51,624 nt of DNA from DASYSL01 sp036003365 (GTDB taxonomy: Bacteria > Eisenbacteria > RBG-16-71-46 > DASYSL01). Positions 8,246-15,675 of the stretch are shown piece by piece. How positions within the stretch are numbered: the first letter of the stretch is position 1; every line of letters begins with the position of its first letter. The stretch lies in NCBI GenBank assembly GCA_036003365.1, contig DASYSL010000123.1, positions 1 through 51,624 on the forward strand, written 5' to 3'. The notes beneath the pieces are model-generated. The model had not been told where the DNA came from and searched no databases. It saw only the letters and a program-made list of their open reading frames with translations. The position numbers and the translations under genes were made by a program.

Positions 8246-9760
8246 ATGTCCACGCCGCTCGTGATCCACGGCCACTTCTATCAGCCCCCGCGCGACAACC
8301 CCTGGACCGGCCGCATCGATCCCGAAGCCGGAGCCGCCCCCTACCCGAACTGGAACGAGCGCATTCTGGCCGAGTGCTACCGGCCCAACGCCTTCGCGCG
8401 CATCTTCCAGGACGGCAAGGTCGAGCGCACGGTGAACAACTACACCGGCTTGAACTTCGACTTCGGCCCCACCCTCATGCACTGGCTGGAGCGTCGCGAT
8501 CCCGAGACCTACGGCAAGATCCTCGAGGCCGATCGCGTGAGCCGCCGCGCGCTCGGCCACGGCCACGCCATCGCGCAGGGCTACAATCACGCCATCCTGC
8601 CCCTGATGGACGACCACGACCGGCGCACGCAGGTGCGCTGGGGCCTGGCCGATTTCCGCTTCCGCTTCGGACGCGACGCCGAAGCCCTGTGGCTGCCCGA
8701 GACCGCGGCCAACGAGGACACGCTCGAAACCCTCATCGAGGAGGGCATGCGCTACGTCATCCTCTCGCCGCGTCAGGTGAAACGCGTACGCGGTGACGGC
8801 GAGCGCGAGTGGAAGACGGCCGACGAGGCGACGGCGCCCACGAGCGCGGCGCTGCGCTTCCGTCATCGCGACGGCTCCGGCCGCTCGATCGCGATCTTCT
8901 TCTACGACGGCAAGCTCGCCAACGCGATCGCCTTCAGCGGCGTGCTCGCCTCGAGCCAGTCGTTCGCCGACACGCTCGAGCGGGCTCGGCCGGAAGGCGG
9001 CGGCCTGGTCCAGGTGGCGACCGATGGCGAGTCCTACGGACACCATTTCCGCTTCGGCGATCTCACGCTCGCCTACGCGCTCGAGGTCGAGCTGGCCAAG
9101 CGCGGCTTCGCCCTCACCAACTACGCCGCCTACCTGGAGCGCAATCCGCCGCGCATGGAAGCCGAGATCGACAGCGGGCCCGAGGGCGAGGGCTCGTCGT
9201 GGAGCTGCGCTCACGGCGTGGGCCGCTGGACGCGCGATTGCGGCTGCCATGTCGACGGCAAGCCCGAGTGGAACCAGAAGTGGCGCGGGCCGCTGCGGGC
9301 TTCGTTCGATCTCTTGCGCGAGGCTTCGCGCGAGCTCTTCCTGCATTCGGGCTCGACCTACTTCCGTGATCCCTGGGAGGCGCGCGACGACGCCATCGCC
9401 GTGCTGCTCGACCCCGAGCACGCGCGCGAGCCCTTCCTCCAGATCCACGCCAAGCGTGCGCTCACGAACGAAGAGCAGACGACCGCCTTCACGCTCCTCG
9501 AGATGGAGAAGAACGCCATGCTCATGTATACGAGCTGCGGCTGGTTCTTCGACGACATCTCGGGCATCGAGGCGGTGCAGGTCATGAAGTACGCCGGCCG
9601 CGTCATCGACCTCATGAGCGAGCTGGGCGCCACGCCGCCGCGCGGCGAGTTCCTGCACAGGCTCGCCGAGGGCAAGAGCAACTGGCCCGAGATGGGCACC
9701 GGCGCCGACATCTACCGGCGCTCGGTCGAGCCCTTGATTCCCAAGCGGGCGCTGCGCTGA
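8246..9760 (+). CDS. GH57-family glycoside hydrolase (DUF3536 group), short form
   Basis: A 504-residue GH57 protein. The GH57 signatures are present: HGHFYQPPRDNPW at residues 8-20 (conserved region 1), LWLPETAAN with the nucleophile-position Glu152, and VATDGESYGHH with the acid/base-position Asp260. After about residue 280 comes the start of the DUF3536 part (SCAHGVGRWTRDCGC, STYFRDPWEARD, YTSCGWFFDDISGIE). From memory, relatives of this group are often around 800 residues, so this one appears to lack the C-terminal region; it ends cleanly with glgB beginning on its stop codon (TGATG), so there is no broken remnant. ATG 8246 follows GGAGG by 11 bases; ATG 8201 is an alternative. Likely an alpha-glucan amylase or branching-type enzyme working with MalQ and GlgB. 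Confidence 0.82.
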   Translation: MSTPLVIHGHFYQPPRDNPWTGRIDPEAGAAPYPNWNERILAECYRPNAFARIFQDGKVERTVNNYTGLNFDFGPTLMHWLERRDPETYGKILEADRVSRRALGHGHAIAQGYNHAILPLMDDHDRRTQVRWGLADFRFRFGRDAEALWLPETAANEDTLETLIEEGMRYVILSPRQVKRVRGDGEREWKTADEATAPTSAALRFRHRDGSGRSIAIFFYDGKLANAIAFSGVLASSQSFADTLERARPEGGGLVQVATDGESYGHHFRFGDLTLAYALEVELAKRGFALTNYAAYLERNPPRMEAEIDSGPEGEGSSWSCAHGVGRWTRDCGCHVDGKPEWNQKWRGPLRASFDLLREASRELFLHSGSTYFRDPWEARDDAIAVLLDPEHAREPFLQIHAKRALTNEEQTTAFTLLEMEKNAMLMYTSCGWFFDDISGIEAVQVMKYAGRVIDLMSELGATPPRGEFLHRLAEGKSNWPEMGTGADIYRRSVEPLIPKRALR

Positions 9761-11943
9761 TGTCGGCGGATCGGGACCGGCTGATCGAGCTCGTTCATCC
9801 CGATCCGCATTCCATCCTGGGTCCGCACGCCGAGGGCAAAGGGCTCGTCATTCGCGCCTTCCGCCCGGGTGCAGCCGCCATGGCCGTGGTGCCCGACGAG
9901 GGCAAAGCGGTGCCCATGACGCTCGTGCATCCGGCCGGCCTCTACGAAGCCCGCTTCGAGCACGCCGAGCCCTTCGCCTACCGGCTCGAGTCGCGCTTGC
10001 CGGGCGGCCCCGTCGAGCACGAGCGCGACGCCTATTCCTACTTGCCCACGCTCGGCGAGCTCGACCTGCACCTGGCGCGCGAAGGCCAGCACGAGCGGCT
10101 CTACGAGCGCCTCGGCGCGCACCTGCGGGAAGCCCTGGGCACGGCCGACTCCGCCTCCGGTGTCTCGTTCGCGGTGTGGGCGCCGTCGGCGCGCGGCATC
10201 AGCGTGGTCGGCGACTTCAACGGCTGGGACGGCCGCCGCCACATGATGCGCAATCTCGGCTACTCGGGGATCTGGGAGATCTTCGTTCCCGAGCTCGACC
10301 AAGGCGCGGCGTACAAGTTCGAGATCCGCACCGGGGACGGCGACTTCCTGCTCAAGGCCGATCCCTACGCCTTCTGGGCCGAGAAGCCTCCGGCCACCGC
10401 GTCGCGCGTCTACCAATCGCGTTACCGATTCGGCGACGAGGCGTGGATGCGCGCGCGGCCCACGCATGCCGCGCATCGCGAGCCGCTCTCGGTGTACGAA
10501 GTGCATCTCGGCTCGTGGCGGCGCTCCCCCGATCATCCGCGCGAGCCTTTGTCGTATCGCGACCTGGCCCAGCCGCTCGCCGAGTACGTGCGCGATCTGG
10601 GCTTTACCCACGTCGAGCTGATGCCGGTGATGGAGCATCCCTTCGGCGGCTCGTGGGGCTATCAGGTGACGTCGTACTTCGCGCCCACATCGCGCCACGG
10701 GGAGCCCGACGACTTCCGTTATTTCGTCGACACGATGCACCAGCACGGTCTCGGCGTGATCCTCGATTGGGTGCCGGCGCATTTTCCGCGCGACGCCTTC
10801 TCGCTCGGCCGCTTCGACGGCACCGCGCTGTACGAGCATCTCGATCCGCGTCTCGGGCACCATCCGGACTGGGACACGTACATCTTCAATTACGGGCGCA
10901 ACGAGGTGCGCAACTTCCTCATGGCCAACGCGCTCTACTGGCTCTCGGAGTTCCACACCGACGGCCTGCGCGTCGACGCCGTGGCCTCGATGCTCTACCT
11001 CGACTACAGCCGCAAGGAAGGCGAGTGGGTGCCCAACCGTTTCGGCGGACGGGAGAACCTGGACGCTGTCGACTTCATCCGGCAAGTCAACGAGCTGGCG
11101 TACGCGCGCCAGCCCGGCACGCTCATGATCGCCGAGGAATCGACGGCATGGTCGGGCGTGAGCCGGCCGACGTATCTGGGCGGGCTCGGCTTCGGCTTCA
11201 AATGGAACATGGGCTGGATGCACGACACGCTGACCTACTTCACGAAAGACCCGGTGCATCGCAAGTATCACCACGATCACCTGACCTTCGGCCTGCTCTA
11301 CGCGTGGAGCGAGAACTTCATCCTGCCCCTCTCGCATGACGAGGTCGTGCACGGCAAGCGCTCGCTGCTCTCCAAGATGCCGGGTGACCGCTGGCAGCAG
11401 TTCGCCAATCTGCGCTCGCTCTACGGCTACATGTGGGCGCATCCCGGCAAGAAGATGCTCTTCATGGGCGGCGAGTTCGGCCAGTGGGACGAGTGGAACG
11501 TGGACGCGAGTCTCGACTGGCACCTGCTCGTGGGCGACGAGCATCGCGGGCTCATGACGCTGGTGCGCGATCTCAATCGTCTCTATCGCGACGAGCCGGC
11601 GCTGTGGGAGGCCGACACCGAGCCGGCCGGCTTCGCCTGGATCGACGTTCACAACGCCGACGAGAATGTCGTCGCCTTCCGTCGTATCTCCCCCGCCACC
11701 GGGCGCGAGATCGTGTGCGTGTGCAACTTCTCGCCGGTCGTGCGCAAGGACTATCGTGTCGGCCTGCCGAAGGGCGGCGAGTATCGCGAGCTCCTCAACA
11801 CGGATTCCTGGGTCTACGGCGGCGCCAATGTGGGCAACGGCGGCACGGTGCGCGCCGAGTCCAAGCCGTGGCACGGGCATGCGTACTCGGCCCCGGTCGT
11901 GCTTCCGCCCCTGGCCACGGTGTGGCTGGAAGCGCCGCGCTAG
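9760..11943 (+). CDS. glgB: 1,4-alpha-glucan branching enzyme
   Basis: A 727-residue GH13 branching enzyme that introduces alpha-1,6 branches into glycogen. Order: an N-terminal CBM48-like region (HPDPHSILGPHAEGKGLVIR), a second CBM48 (FAVWAPSARGISVVGDFNGW), then the TIM barrel with VYEVHLGSW, GVILDWVPAHFP, GLRVDAVASMLYLDY (nucleophile Asp406), MIAEEST (acid/base Glu459), LSHDEVVHGK (Asp527) and a C-terminal beta domain. All catalytic residues are present and length is that of the long bacterial form. Its ATG shares a base with the GH57 stop, so the two are coupled. A 7-bp hairpin lies about 55 bases after the stop. Very secure identification. Confidence 0.97.
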   Translation: MSADRDRLIELVHPDPHSILGPHAEGKGLVIRAFRPGAAAMAVVPDEGKAVPMTLVHPAGLYEARFEHAEPFAYRLESRLPGGPVEHERDAYSYLPTLGELDLHLAREGQHERLYERLGAHLREALGTADSASGVSFAVWAPSARGISVVGDFNGWDGRRHMMRNLGYSGIWEIFVPELDQGAAYKFEIRTGDGDFLLKADPYAFWAEKPPATASRVYQSRYRFGDEAWMRARPTHAAHREPLSVYEVHLGSWRRSPDHPREPLSYRDLAQPLAEYVRDLGFTHVELMPVMEHPFGGSWGYQVTSYFAPTSRHGEPDDFRYFVDTMHQHGLGVILDWVPAHFPRDAFSLGRFDGTALYEHLDPRLGHHPDWDTYIFNYGRNEVRNFLMANALYWLSEFHTDGLRVDAVASMLYLDYSRKEGEWVPNRFGGRENLDAVDFIRQVNELAYARQPGTLMIAEESTAWSGVSRPTYLGGLGFGFKWNMGWMHDTLTYFTKDPVHRKYHHDHLTFGLLYAWSENFILPLSHDEVVHGKRSLLSKMPGDRWQQFANLRSLYGYMWAHPGKKMLFMGGEFGQWDEWNVDASLDWHLLVGDEHRGLMTLVRDLNRLYRDEPALWEADTEPAGFAWIDVHNADENVVAFRRISPATGREIVCVCNFSPVVRKDYRVGLPKGGEYRELLNTDSWVYGGANVGNGGTVRAESKPWHGHAYSAPVVLPPLATVWLEAPR

Positions 11944-11998
11944 GGTTTCGAATGGCGGCATCCTGCGCCGTCCGGGTCGCATCCCATCTGATGAACCC

Positions 11999-12015
11999 GA
12001 CGGGCTGAGCCCGTC
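11999..12015 (+). terminator. Hairpin after the malQ-GH57-glgB operon
   Basis: Arms GACGGGC and GCCCGTC pair over 7 bp around a TGA loop. There is no T-run, so it is not a textbook intrinsic terminator. It lies between the glgB stop and the ribosome site of the next gene (GGGAGG at 12018-12023), so it could end the glycogen operon weakly or affect translation of the monooxygenase gene. Confidence 0.3.
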
Positions 12016-12029
12016 TGCGGGAGGACCCC

Positions 12030-13139
12030 ATGAGCAGCGCTTCCATTCCCTCCGAGCCTTTCGAAGTCATCGTCATCGGCGGTGGTCAGGCCGGTCTCTC
12101 GGTCGGCTACCACCTCGCTCGCCTGGGCATTCCGTTCGTCATCTTCGACGAGCGGCCGCGCATCGGCGACGCCTGGCGCGAGCGCTGGGATTCGCTCCGC
12201 CTGTTCACGCCGGCGCGCTTCGACGGGCTGGACGGCATGCCCTTCCCGGCTCCGCCCTTCTCGTTTCCGACCAAGAACGAGATGGCCGACTACCTGGAGG
12301 CGTACGCGAAACGATTCGGGCTTCCGGTGCGCACGGGAACGCGCGTCGAGCGTCTGACCCGCGTGAACGATCGTTATCAAGTCACGGCAGGCGACCGGAC
12401 CTACGAGGCTCCCCACGTCATCGTCGCGATGGCCACCTATCAGCAGCCTCGGGTCCCCGACTTCGCCTCGTCGCTCGATCCGACGATCGTGCAGCTTCAC
12501 TCAGCCGATTACCGCAAGCCGTCGCAGCTACCGCCGGGCGGAGCGCTGGTCGTGGGCGCCGGAAACTCGGGCGTCGAGGTCGCGATGGATCTGGTCCGCG
12601 ACGGGCGCCGCGTGTGGGTCTCGGGACGCGATGTGGGCGAGATCCCGTTCAAGATCTCCGACCCCGTCGCGGTGCGCACCCTCGCGCCTCTGGTCTTCCG
12701 TTTCGTCTTCCATCGCGTGCTCACCATGGACACGCCGATGGGACGCCGGGCGCGGCCGTCCTTCATCACGCGCGGAACACCGCTCATCCGCACGCGGCAA
12801 TCCGATCTGCGCGCCGCCGGAGTGATGCGCGTGCCGCGCACCGCGCGCGTGGTCGATGGCAAGCCCGCCCTTGACGACGGCACGGTGCTCGACGTGGCGG
12901 GAGTCGTGTGGTGCACCGGTTTCCATCTCGGGCCGAAATGGCTCGAGGTGCCGGTGTTCGGCAGCGACGGCGAGCCTCGCCAAACTCGCGGGGTCGTTCC
13001 GGGCGAGCCTGGCTTCTACTTCGTCGGACCCCACTATCTCTACTCGGTGTCGTCGACCATGATCCACGGCGTCGGGCGCGACGCGAAATTCGTGGCCGAG
13101 GCGATCGCGTCTCGGAGGCGTGAGACGGTCGCCGCCTGA
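12030..13139 (+). CDS. FAD-dependent monooxygenase/oxidoreductase, CzcO-like
   Basis: A 369-residue flavoprotein of the FMO/CzcO type. Residues 13-30 form the FAD Rossmann motif (VIVIGGGQAGLSVGYHLA), with Glu/Asp at the strand end (FVIFDERPRIGDAWRERWD). A second dinucleotide fold begins at about 171 (ALVVGAGNSGVEVAMDL), consistent with NAD(P)H binding, and a late VVWCTGFHLGP block matches the 'ATG' motif of this group. Such proteins oxidise S- or N-containing compounds or ketones; the name CzcO comes from a metal-resistance context, but the substrate here is unknown. ATG 12030 has GGGAGG five bases upstream. It converges on the MerB-like selenoprotein gene with only 4 bases between stops. Confidence 0.85.
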   Translation: MSSASIPSEPFEVIVIGGGQAGLSVGYHLARLGIPFVIFDERPRIGDAWRERWDSLRLFTPARFDGLDGMPFPAPPFSFPTKNEMADYLEAYAKRFGLPVRTGTRVERLTRVNDRYQVTAGDRTYEAPHVIVAMATYQQPRVPDFASSLDPTIVQLHSADYRKPSQLPPGGALVVGAGNSGVEVAMDLVRDGRRVWVSGRDVGEIPFKISDPVAVRTLAPLVFRFVFHRVLTMDTPMGRRARPSFITRGTPLIRTRQSDLRAAGVMRVPRTARVVDGKPALDDGTVLDVAGVVWCTGFHLGPKWLEVPVFGSDGEPRQTRGVVPGEPGFYFVGPHYLYSVSSTMIHGVGRDAKFVAEAIASRRRETVAA

Positions 13140-13143
13140 CCGA

Positions 13144-13824
13144 TCAGCCGAAGCGGTCGGATCCCGGATCCCAGAAGTCGTCGTCCAGGCCAATGCTCGC
13201 GAAGATGGCGCGCATCTCCGAAGCCTGCGGCCGGCGCGATACGGGCTCGAGCCGCGTGCCGTACCACGTCGTGGCCATCTTCCACAGCTGATCCATGCGC
13301 ACGAGCGGACGCATGGGCACGTCGCGGCCCGCGCACCAGGCCCGCACCCGTTCTTCCGACCGGAAGAAGAGCATGTTGGCTCAGGTGAAGACGAGATCGT
13401 CCCACCACTTGGCCGCGGGCACGAGACAGTGAAAGAGCCAGTCGGAGGCTTCGGGCCCGTCGAGCGCGACCGCGAGATCCAGCGGCTCGTGCGAGTGCTC
13501 GCAGCGCGAGCGCACGCGCGCGCTCTCGTGGAGTGCCGCGGGAATGCCGAGCGCGTCCCACGCGCAATTGGCGAAGTAGTCGATGCCGCCGGCCTCGACC
13601 GTGTGCTGCGTCGGCACGCCCGAGAAGGGCGGCGCCATGCGAATCGTCTCGCCATCGGGCTCGAGCCAGAGCAGACGCTGGACGCGCAGGCTCTGGAACG
13701 CGGCGAGGACCTCCGCTTCCCCCGCTCCCGCCCGCTGCGCCACGTCCCGGACTTCGGGCCGCCGCCCCGTCTCGGCGAAATGCTTGTAAATGGCGACCTT
13801 CACCCGGACATCGAGATCAGACAT
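13144..13824 (-). CDS. Alkylmercury lyase (MerB)-family protein with in-frame TGA, predicted selenoprotein
   Basis: Read through TGA 13383-13381, this is one 226-residue MerB-family protein. MerB cleaves carbon-mercury bonds using Cys96, Asp99 and Cys159. Here FANCAWDALGIP gives Cys87 and Asp90 (MerB 96 and 99), VRSRC gives Cys108 (structural Cys117), and WWDDLVFT-stop-ANMLFFRSEE puts the TGA, codon 148, exactly at Cys159. Homology continues after it (ERVRAWC, LVRMDQLWKMATTWYG, LDDDFW). The first ~60 residues are the winged-helix-like N-terminus. A 7-bp hairpin with GGUC loop follows the TGA. Together these indicate selenocysteine at the catalytic thiol rather than a pseudogene. ATG 13824 has no clear ribosome site; TTG 13851 is possible. 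No merA, merR or merT is nearby, and the Sec machinery is not in the window. Confidence 0.85.
13351..13383 (-). promoter_or_regulatory. Predicted bacterial SECIS element with the Sec UGA codon
   Basis: In the mRNA sense, UGA (13383-13381) is followed by 12 bases, then a perfect 7-bp stem UUCUUCC/GGAAGAA (13368-13362 with 13357-13351) closed by the tetraloop GGUC. The loop starts 19 bases after the UGA. Bacterial SECIS elements bound by SelB lie within the coding region just downstream of the UGA, with a small G-starting apical loop roughly 16-37 bases away. The Escherichia coli fdhF element has the same GGUC in its loop. Position, stem and loop all agree, so I read this as the selenocysteine insertion signal. 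Confidence 0.82.
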
Positions 13825-13844
13825 GGCGACGAAAATACCACCCC

Positions 13845-13873
13845 TTGACAACGTTTAGATGATTGGCTAAATA
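13845..13873 (+). promoter_or_regulatory. Promoter and operator of the sdpR operon (leaderless)
   Basis: A perfect -35 TTGACA (13845-13850), 17-base spacer and -10-like TAAATA (13868-13873). The inverted repeat TTTAG (13854-13858), 8 bases, CTAAA (13867-13871) fills the spacer, the expected place for autorepression by the ArsR/SdpR-type protein encoded next. The ATG at 13881 is 7 bases beyond the -10, so transcription should begin at or next to the start codon with no room for a ribosome site. The same operator lies about 30 bases before the start of the divergent MerB-family gene. Confidence 0.7.
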
Positions 13874-13880
13874 TCGAAGC

Positions 13881-14195
13881 ATGGCGACCGTGTTCAAAGC
13901 CCTTTCGGACCCCACGCGGCGGCGCGTCCTCGAGCTCCTGCGCAAGGGACCCATGACCGCAGGCGAGATCGCGGACCACTTCCGCGTCTCCAAGCCGACC
14001 ATGTCGGCGCACTTTGCGATCCTGCGCGATGCCGGCCTGATCGCGTCCGAGAAGCAGGGCAAGCAGGTGGTCTACGAGCTACAGCTCTCGGTGCTGGAGG
14101 ACGCGCTCCTCTCCTTCATGCACGGCCTCGGATGGGAACAACGAGCGCGCCCGGCGCGCGCGCGTAAATCGACGATGGAGGCGCAAACGCGATGA
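13881..14195 (+). CDS. sdpR: SdpR-type ArsR-family autorepressor
   Basis: A 104-residue winged-helix repressor of the ArsR superfamily. VFKALSDPTRRRVLELL, MTAGEIADHFRVSKPTMSAHF (recognition helix) and GLIASEKQGKQVVYEL follow the Bacillus subtilis SdpR pattern closely. No cysteine metal site is seen in the recognition region, so it is not an obvious metal sensor. ATG 13881 is preceded only by the promoter, implying a leaderless mRNA; TTG 13863 is in frame but lies inside the operator. The gene overlaps the SdpI-like gene (ATGA), the same order as sdpRI in Bacillus, where SdpI sequesters SdpR at the membrane. It is divergent from the MerB-family gene and may control it through the shared operator (inference). 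Confidence 0.85.
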   Translation: MATVFKALSDPTRRRVLELLRKGPMTAGEIADHFRVSKPTMSAHFAILRDAGLIASEKQGKQVVYELQLSVLEDALLSFMHGLGWEQRARPARARKSTMEAQTR

Positions 14196-14800
14196 AACGA
14201 GTGACCACACCGACCCTTGGATTCCTCGCCATCACGGCGGTCATGATGGTGATCGCCCTCGCCCAAAGGTCGGGATCGATCGACCGCGCCTTCGCCTTTC
14301 GGGGCATCGTCGCTTGCCTCGGCCTCATGACCCTGCTCGCCGGCAACTTCCTTCCCAAGCTGCGGCCTTTGGCTCTCCGTGAAGGGCGCGCCACGCGCAT
14401 CGCGGGCGCCGAGCGTCGCGCCGGATGGATGCTCGTCCTCATGGGCCTGGCGCTCGTCGTTCTCGCCTTGCTCGCACCGGTCGAGCTCACGCGCGCCATC
14501 GCCCCCATCGTCGCTCTGGTCGGCGTGGGCTGGATCGAGCTGGACTGGATCTGGGCGGCCTGGCTCTCGCGACCCACTCCCGGTGAAGCTGCAGTCTCGC
14601 GGAGCGGCGGCGAGCAGAGAATCATCGCGGCCTGGCTGCTCTTCGGGCTCGCCTACCTGCTCGTGACCGCGAGCCTCAAGTTCACCTTCGGCAGCGCCGG
14701 CTGGGCCCGCGATCTCGGCGCGTGGATCATGGTCGGCTTCGCCTTCGCCTATTCGGTGATGCAGGTCCTGGTCCCGCGCCAGAAGAAGAAGTGCACATGA
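14192..14800 (+). CDS. SdpI-like six-helix membrane protein
   Basis: A 202-residue protein with about six membrane segments: near residues 7-24, 36-53, 76-97, 102-126, 147-165 and 172-190. Segment two is followed by LLAGNFLPKLRP, close to the G-N-x-L/M-P block seen in SdpI/YhfL-type proteins, and then by a shortened loop and RRAGWMLVLMGL, like the SdpI helix that follows its RTPW loop. The RTPW loop itself is absent. Together with the overlapping SdpR gene this suggests an SdpI-type membrane sensor or immunity protein. Similarity outside those blocks is weak, so an unrelated small polytopic protein remains possible. Coupled by ATGA overlaps at both ends. Confidence 0.55.
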   Translation: MKRVTTPTLGFLAITAVMMVIALAQRSGSIDRAFAFRGIVACLGLMTLLAGNFLPKLRPLALREGRATRIAGAERRAGWMLVLMGLALVVLALLAPVELTRAIAPIVALVGVGWIELDWIWAAWLSRPTPGEAAVSRSGGEQRIIAAWLLFGLAYLLVTASLKFTFGSAGWARDLGAWIMVGFAFAYSVMQVLVPRQKKKCT

Positions 14801-15672
14801 TCGCGCGCCTGATGGGGTTGTTGGCTTGTGCTCTCCTGGCCGCGGCGGCGGCTCCTCTCCATGCTCAATCGTCGCTGCTCGACCAAGGGCGGACTGCGAT
14901 GGCGCGGGGCGATGTGGATGGCGCCATCACCTCTCTCGAAAAGGCGGTCGCGCAGTCGCCCAAGAGCGCGGCTGCCCACTATTCCCTGGCCACCGCCTAT
15001 GGCGCCAAGGCCCAGGGCGGCAACATGTTGAATGCCCTCTCGTACGGCCCGAAAATGAAGAGCGAGCTCGAGACCGCCGTTGCGCTCGATCCCAAGCACG
15101 CCGAGGCCCGCTTCGCCCTGGTGGAGCTCTACGCGGTCGCGCCTCCGGCCATGGGCGGGTCACCCGACAAAGCTCTCTCTCAGGCCGCGGAGATCAAGCG
15201 CCTCGACCCGATCCTGGGCCATCGCGCGTTTGCCTTCGTCTACGCCCGACAGGACAAGCTCGATCTCGCCCGCAGGGAATACCTCGACGCGATTCGCGAG
15301 CAGCCGAGCTCGGCCAAAGCTCACACCTATTTCGGAATGCATCTCGCCAGCCGGGAGAAGAACAACGCGGCTGCCTTCGCGGAGTTCAATGCGGCCCTCA
15401 AAGCCGATCCGACCTACATGCCGGCGCACTACTACCTCGGCCGCACGGCGGCGCTGGGCGATACCAATCTCGCGGCAGGCGCGGCGTCGCTGAAGAAATA
15501 TCTCGCCTACCGGCCGCACGAGACCGAGCCCCCGATTGCGATGGCCTACTACTACCAAGGTCTCGTGTACGAGAAGCAAGGTGACAAGGCGGCTGCCGTG
15601 CAGAGCTACAACGCTGCGCTCGCGATCAATCCCACGCTCAAGCAGGCCTCGGACGCGCTGAAGCGGCTGTAA
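14797..15672 (+). CDS. Exported TPR-repeat protein
   Basis: A 291-residue protein with a signal peptide (MIARLMGLLACALLAAAAAP, cut near HAQ) and several tetratricopeptide repeats. Clear units are DQGRTAMARGDVDGAITSLE (about 30-50), AAHYSLATAYG, FAFVYARQDKLDLARREYLD, FNAALKADPTYMPAHYYLG and GLVYEKQGDKAAAVQSYNAA, running to the C-terminus. It is the third gene of the sdpR operon, its ATG overlapping the SdpI-like stop. It should act in the periplasm as a protein-binding scaffold; no enzyme domain is seen. Its link to the repressor is by position only. Stop is 3 bases from the stop of the convergent esterase-like gene. Confidence 0.85.
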   Translation: MIARLMGLLACALLAAAAAPLHAQSSLLDQGRTAMARGDVDGAITSLEKAVAQSPKSAAAHYSLATAYGAKAQGGNMLNALSYGPKMKSELETAVALDPKHAEARFALVELYAVAPPAMGGSPDKALSQAAEIKRLDPILGHRAFAFVYARQDKLDLARREYLDAIREQPSSAKAHTYFGMHLASREKNNAAAFAEFNAALKADPTYMPAHYYLGRTAALGDTNLAAGAASLKKYLAYRPHETEPPIAMAYYYQGLVYEKQGDKAAAVQSYNAALAINPTLKQASDALKRL

Positions 15673-15675
15673 CGC

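Noticed and set aside
8201..9760. GH57 protein as a frameshifted or truncated pseudogene
   Set aside because: It ends at a stop overlapping glgB's ATG with no leftover homologous sequence; both catalytic residues are kept.
13144..13374. A separate 76-residue protein starting at ATG 13374
   Set aside because: The segment is the C-terminal part of a MerB-family protein, in frame with the upstream part, and no ribosome site precedes this ATG. Readthrough of TGA explains both pieces.
12030..15672. A mercury-resistance (mer) operon around the MerB-like gene
   Set aside because: No merA, merR, merT, merP or merD is present; neighbours are a monooxygenase and an SdpR-type operon. Organomercury as the true substrate is not shown.
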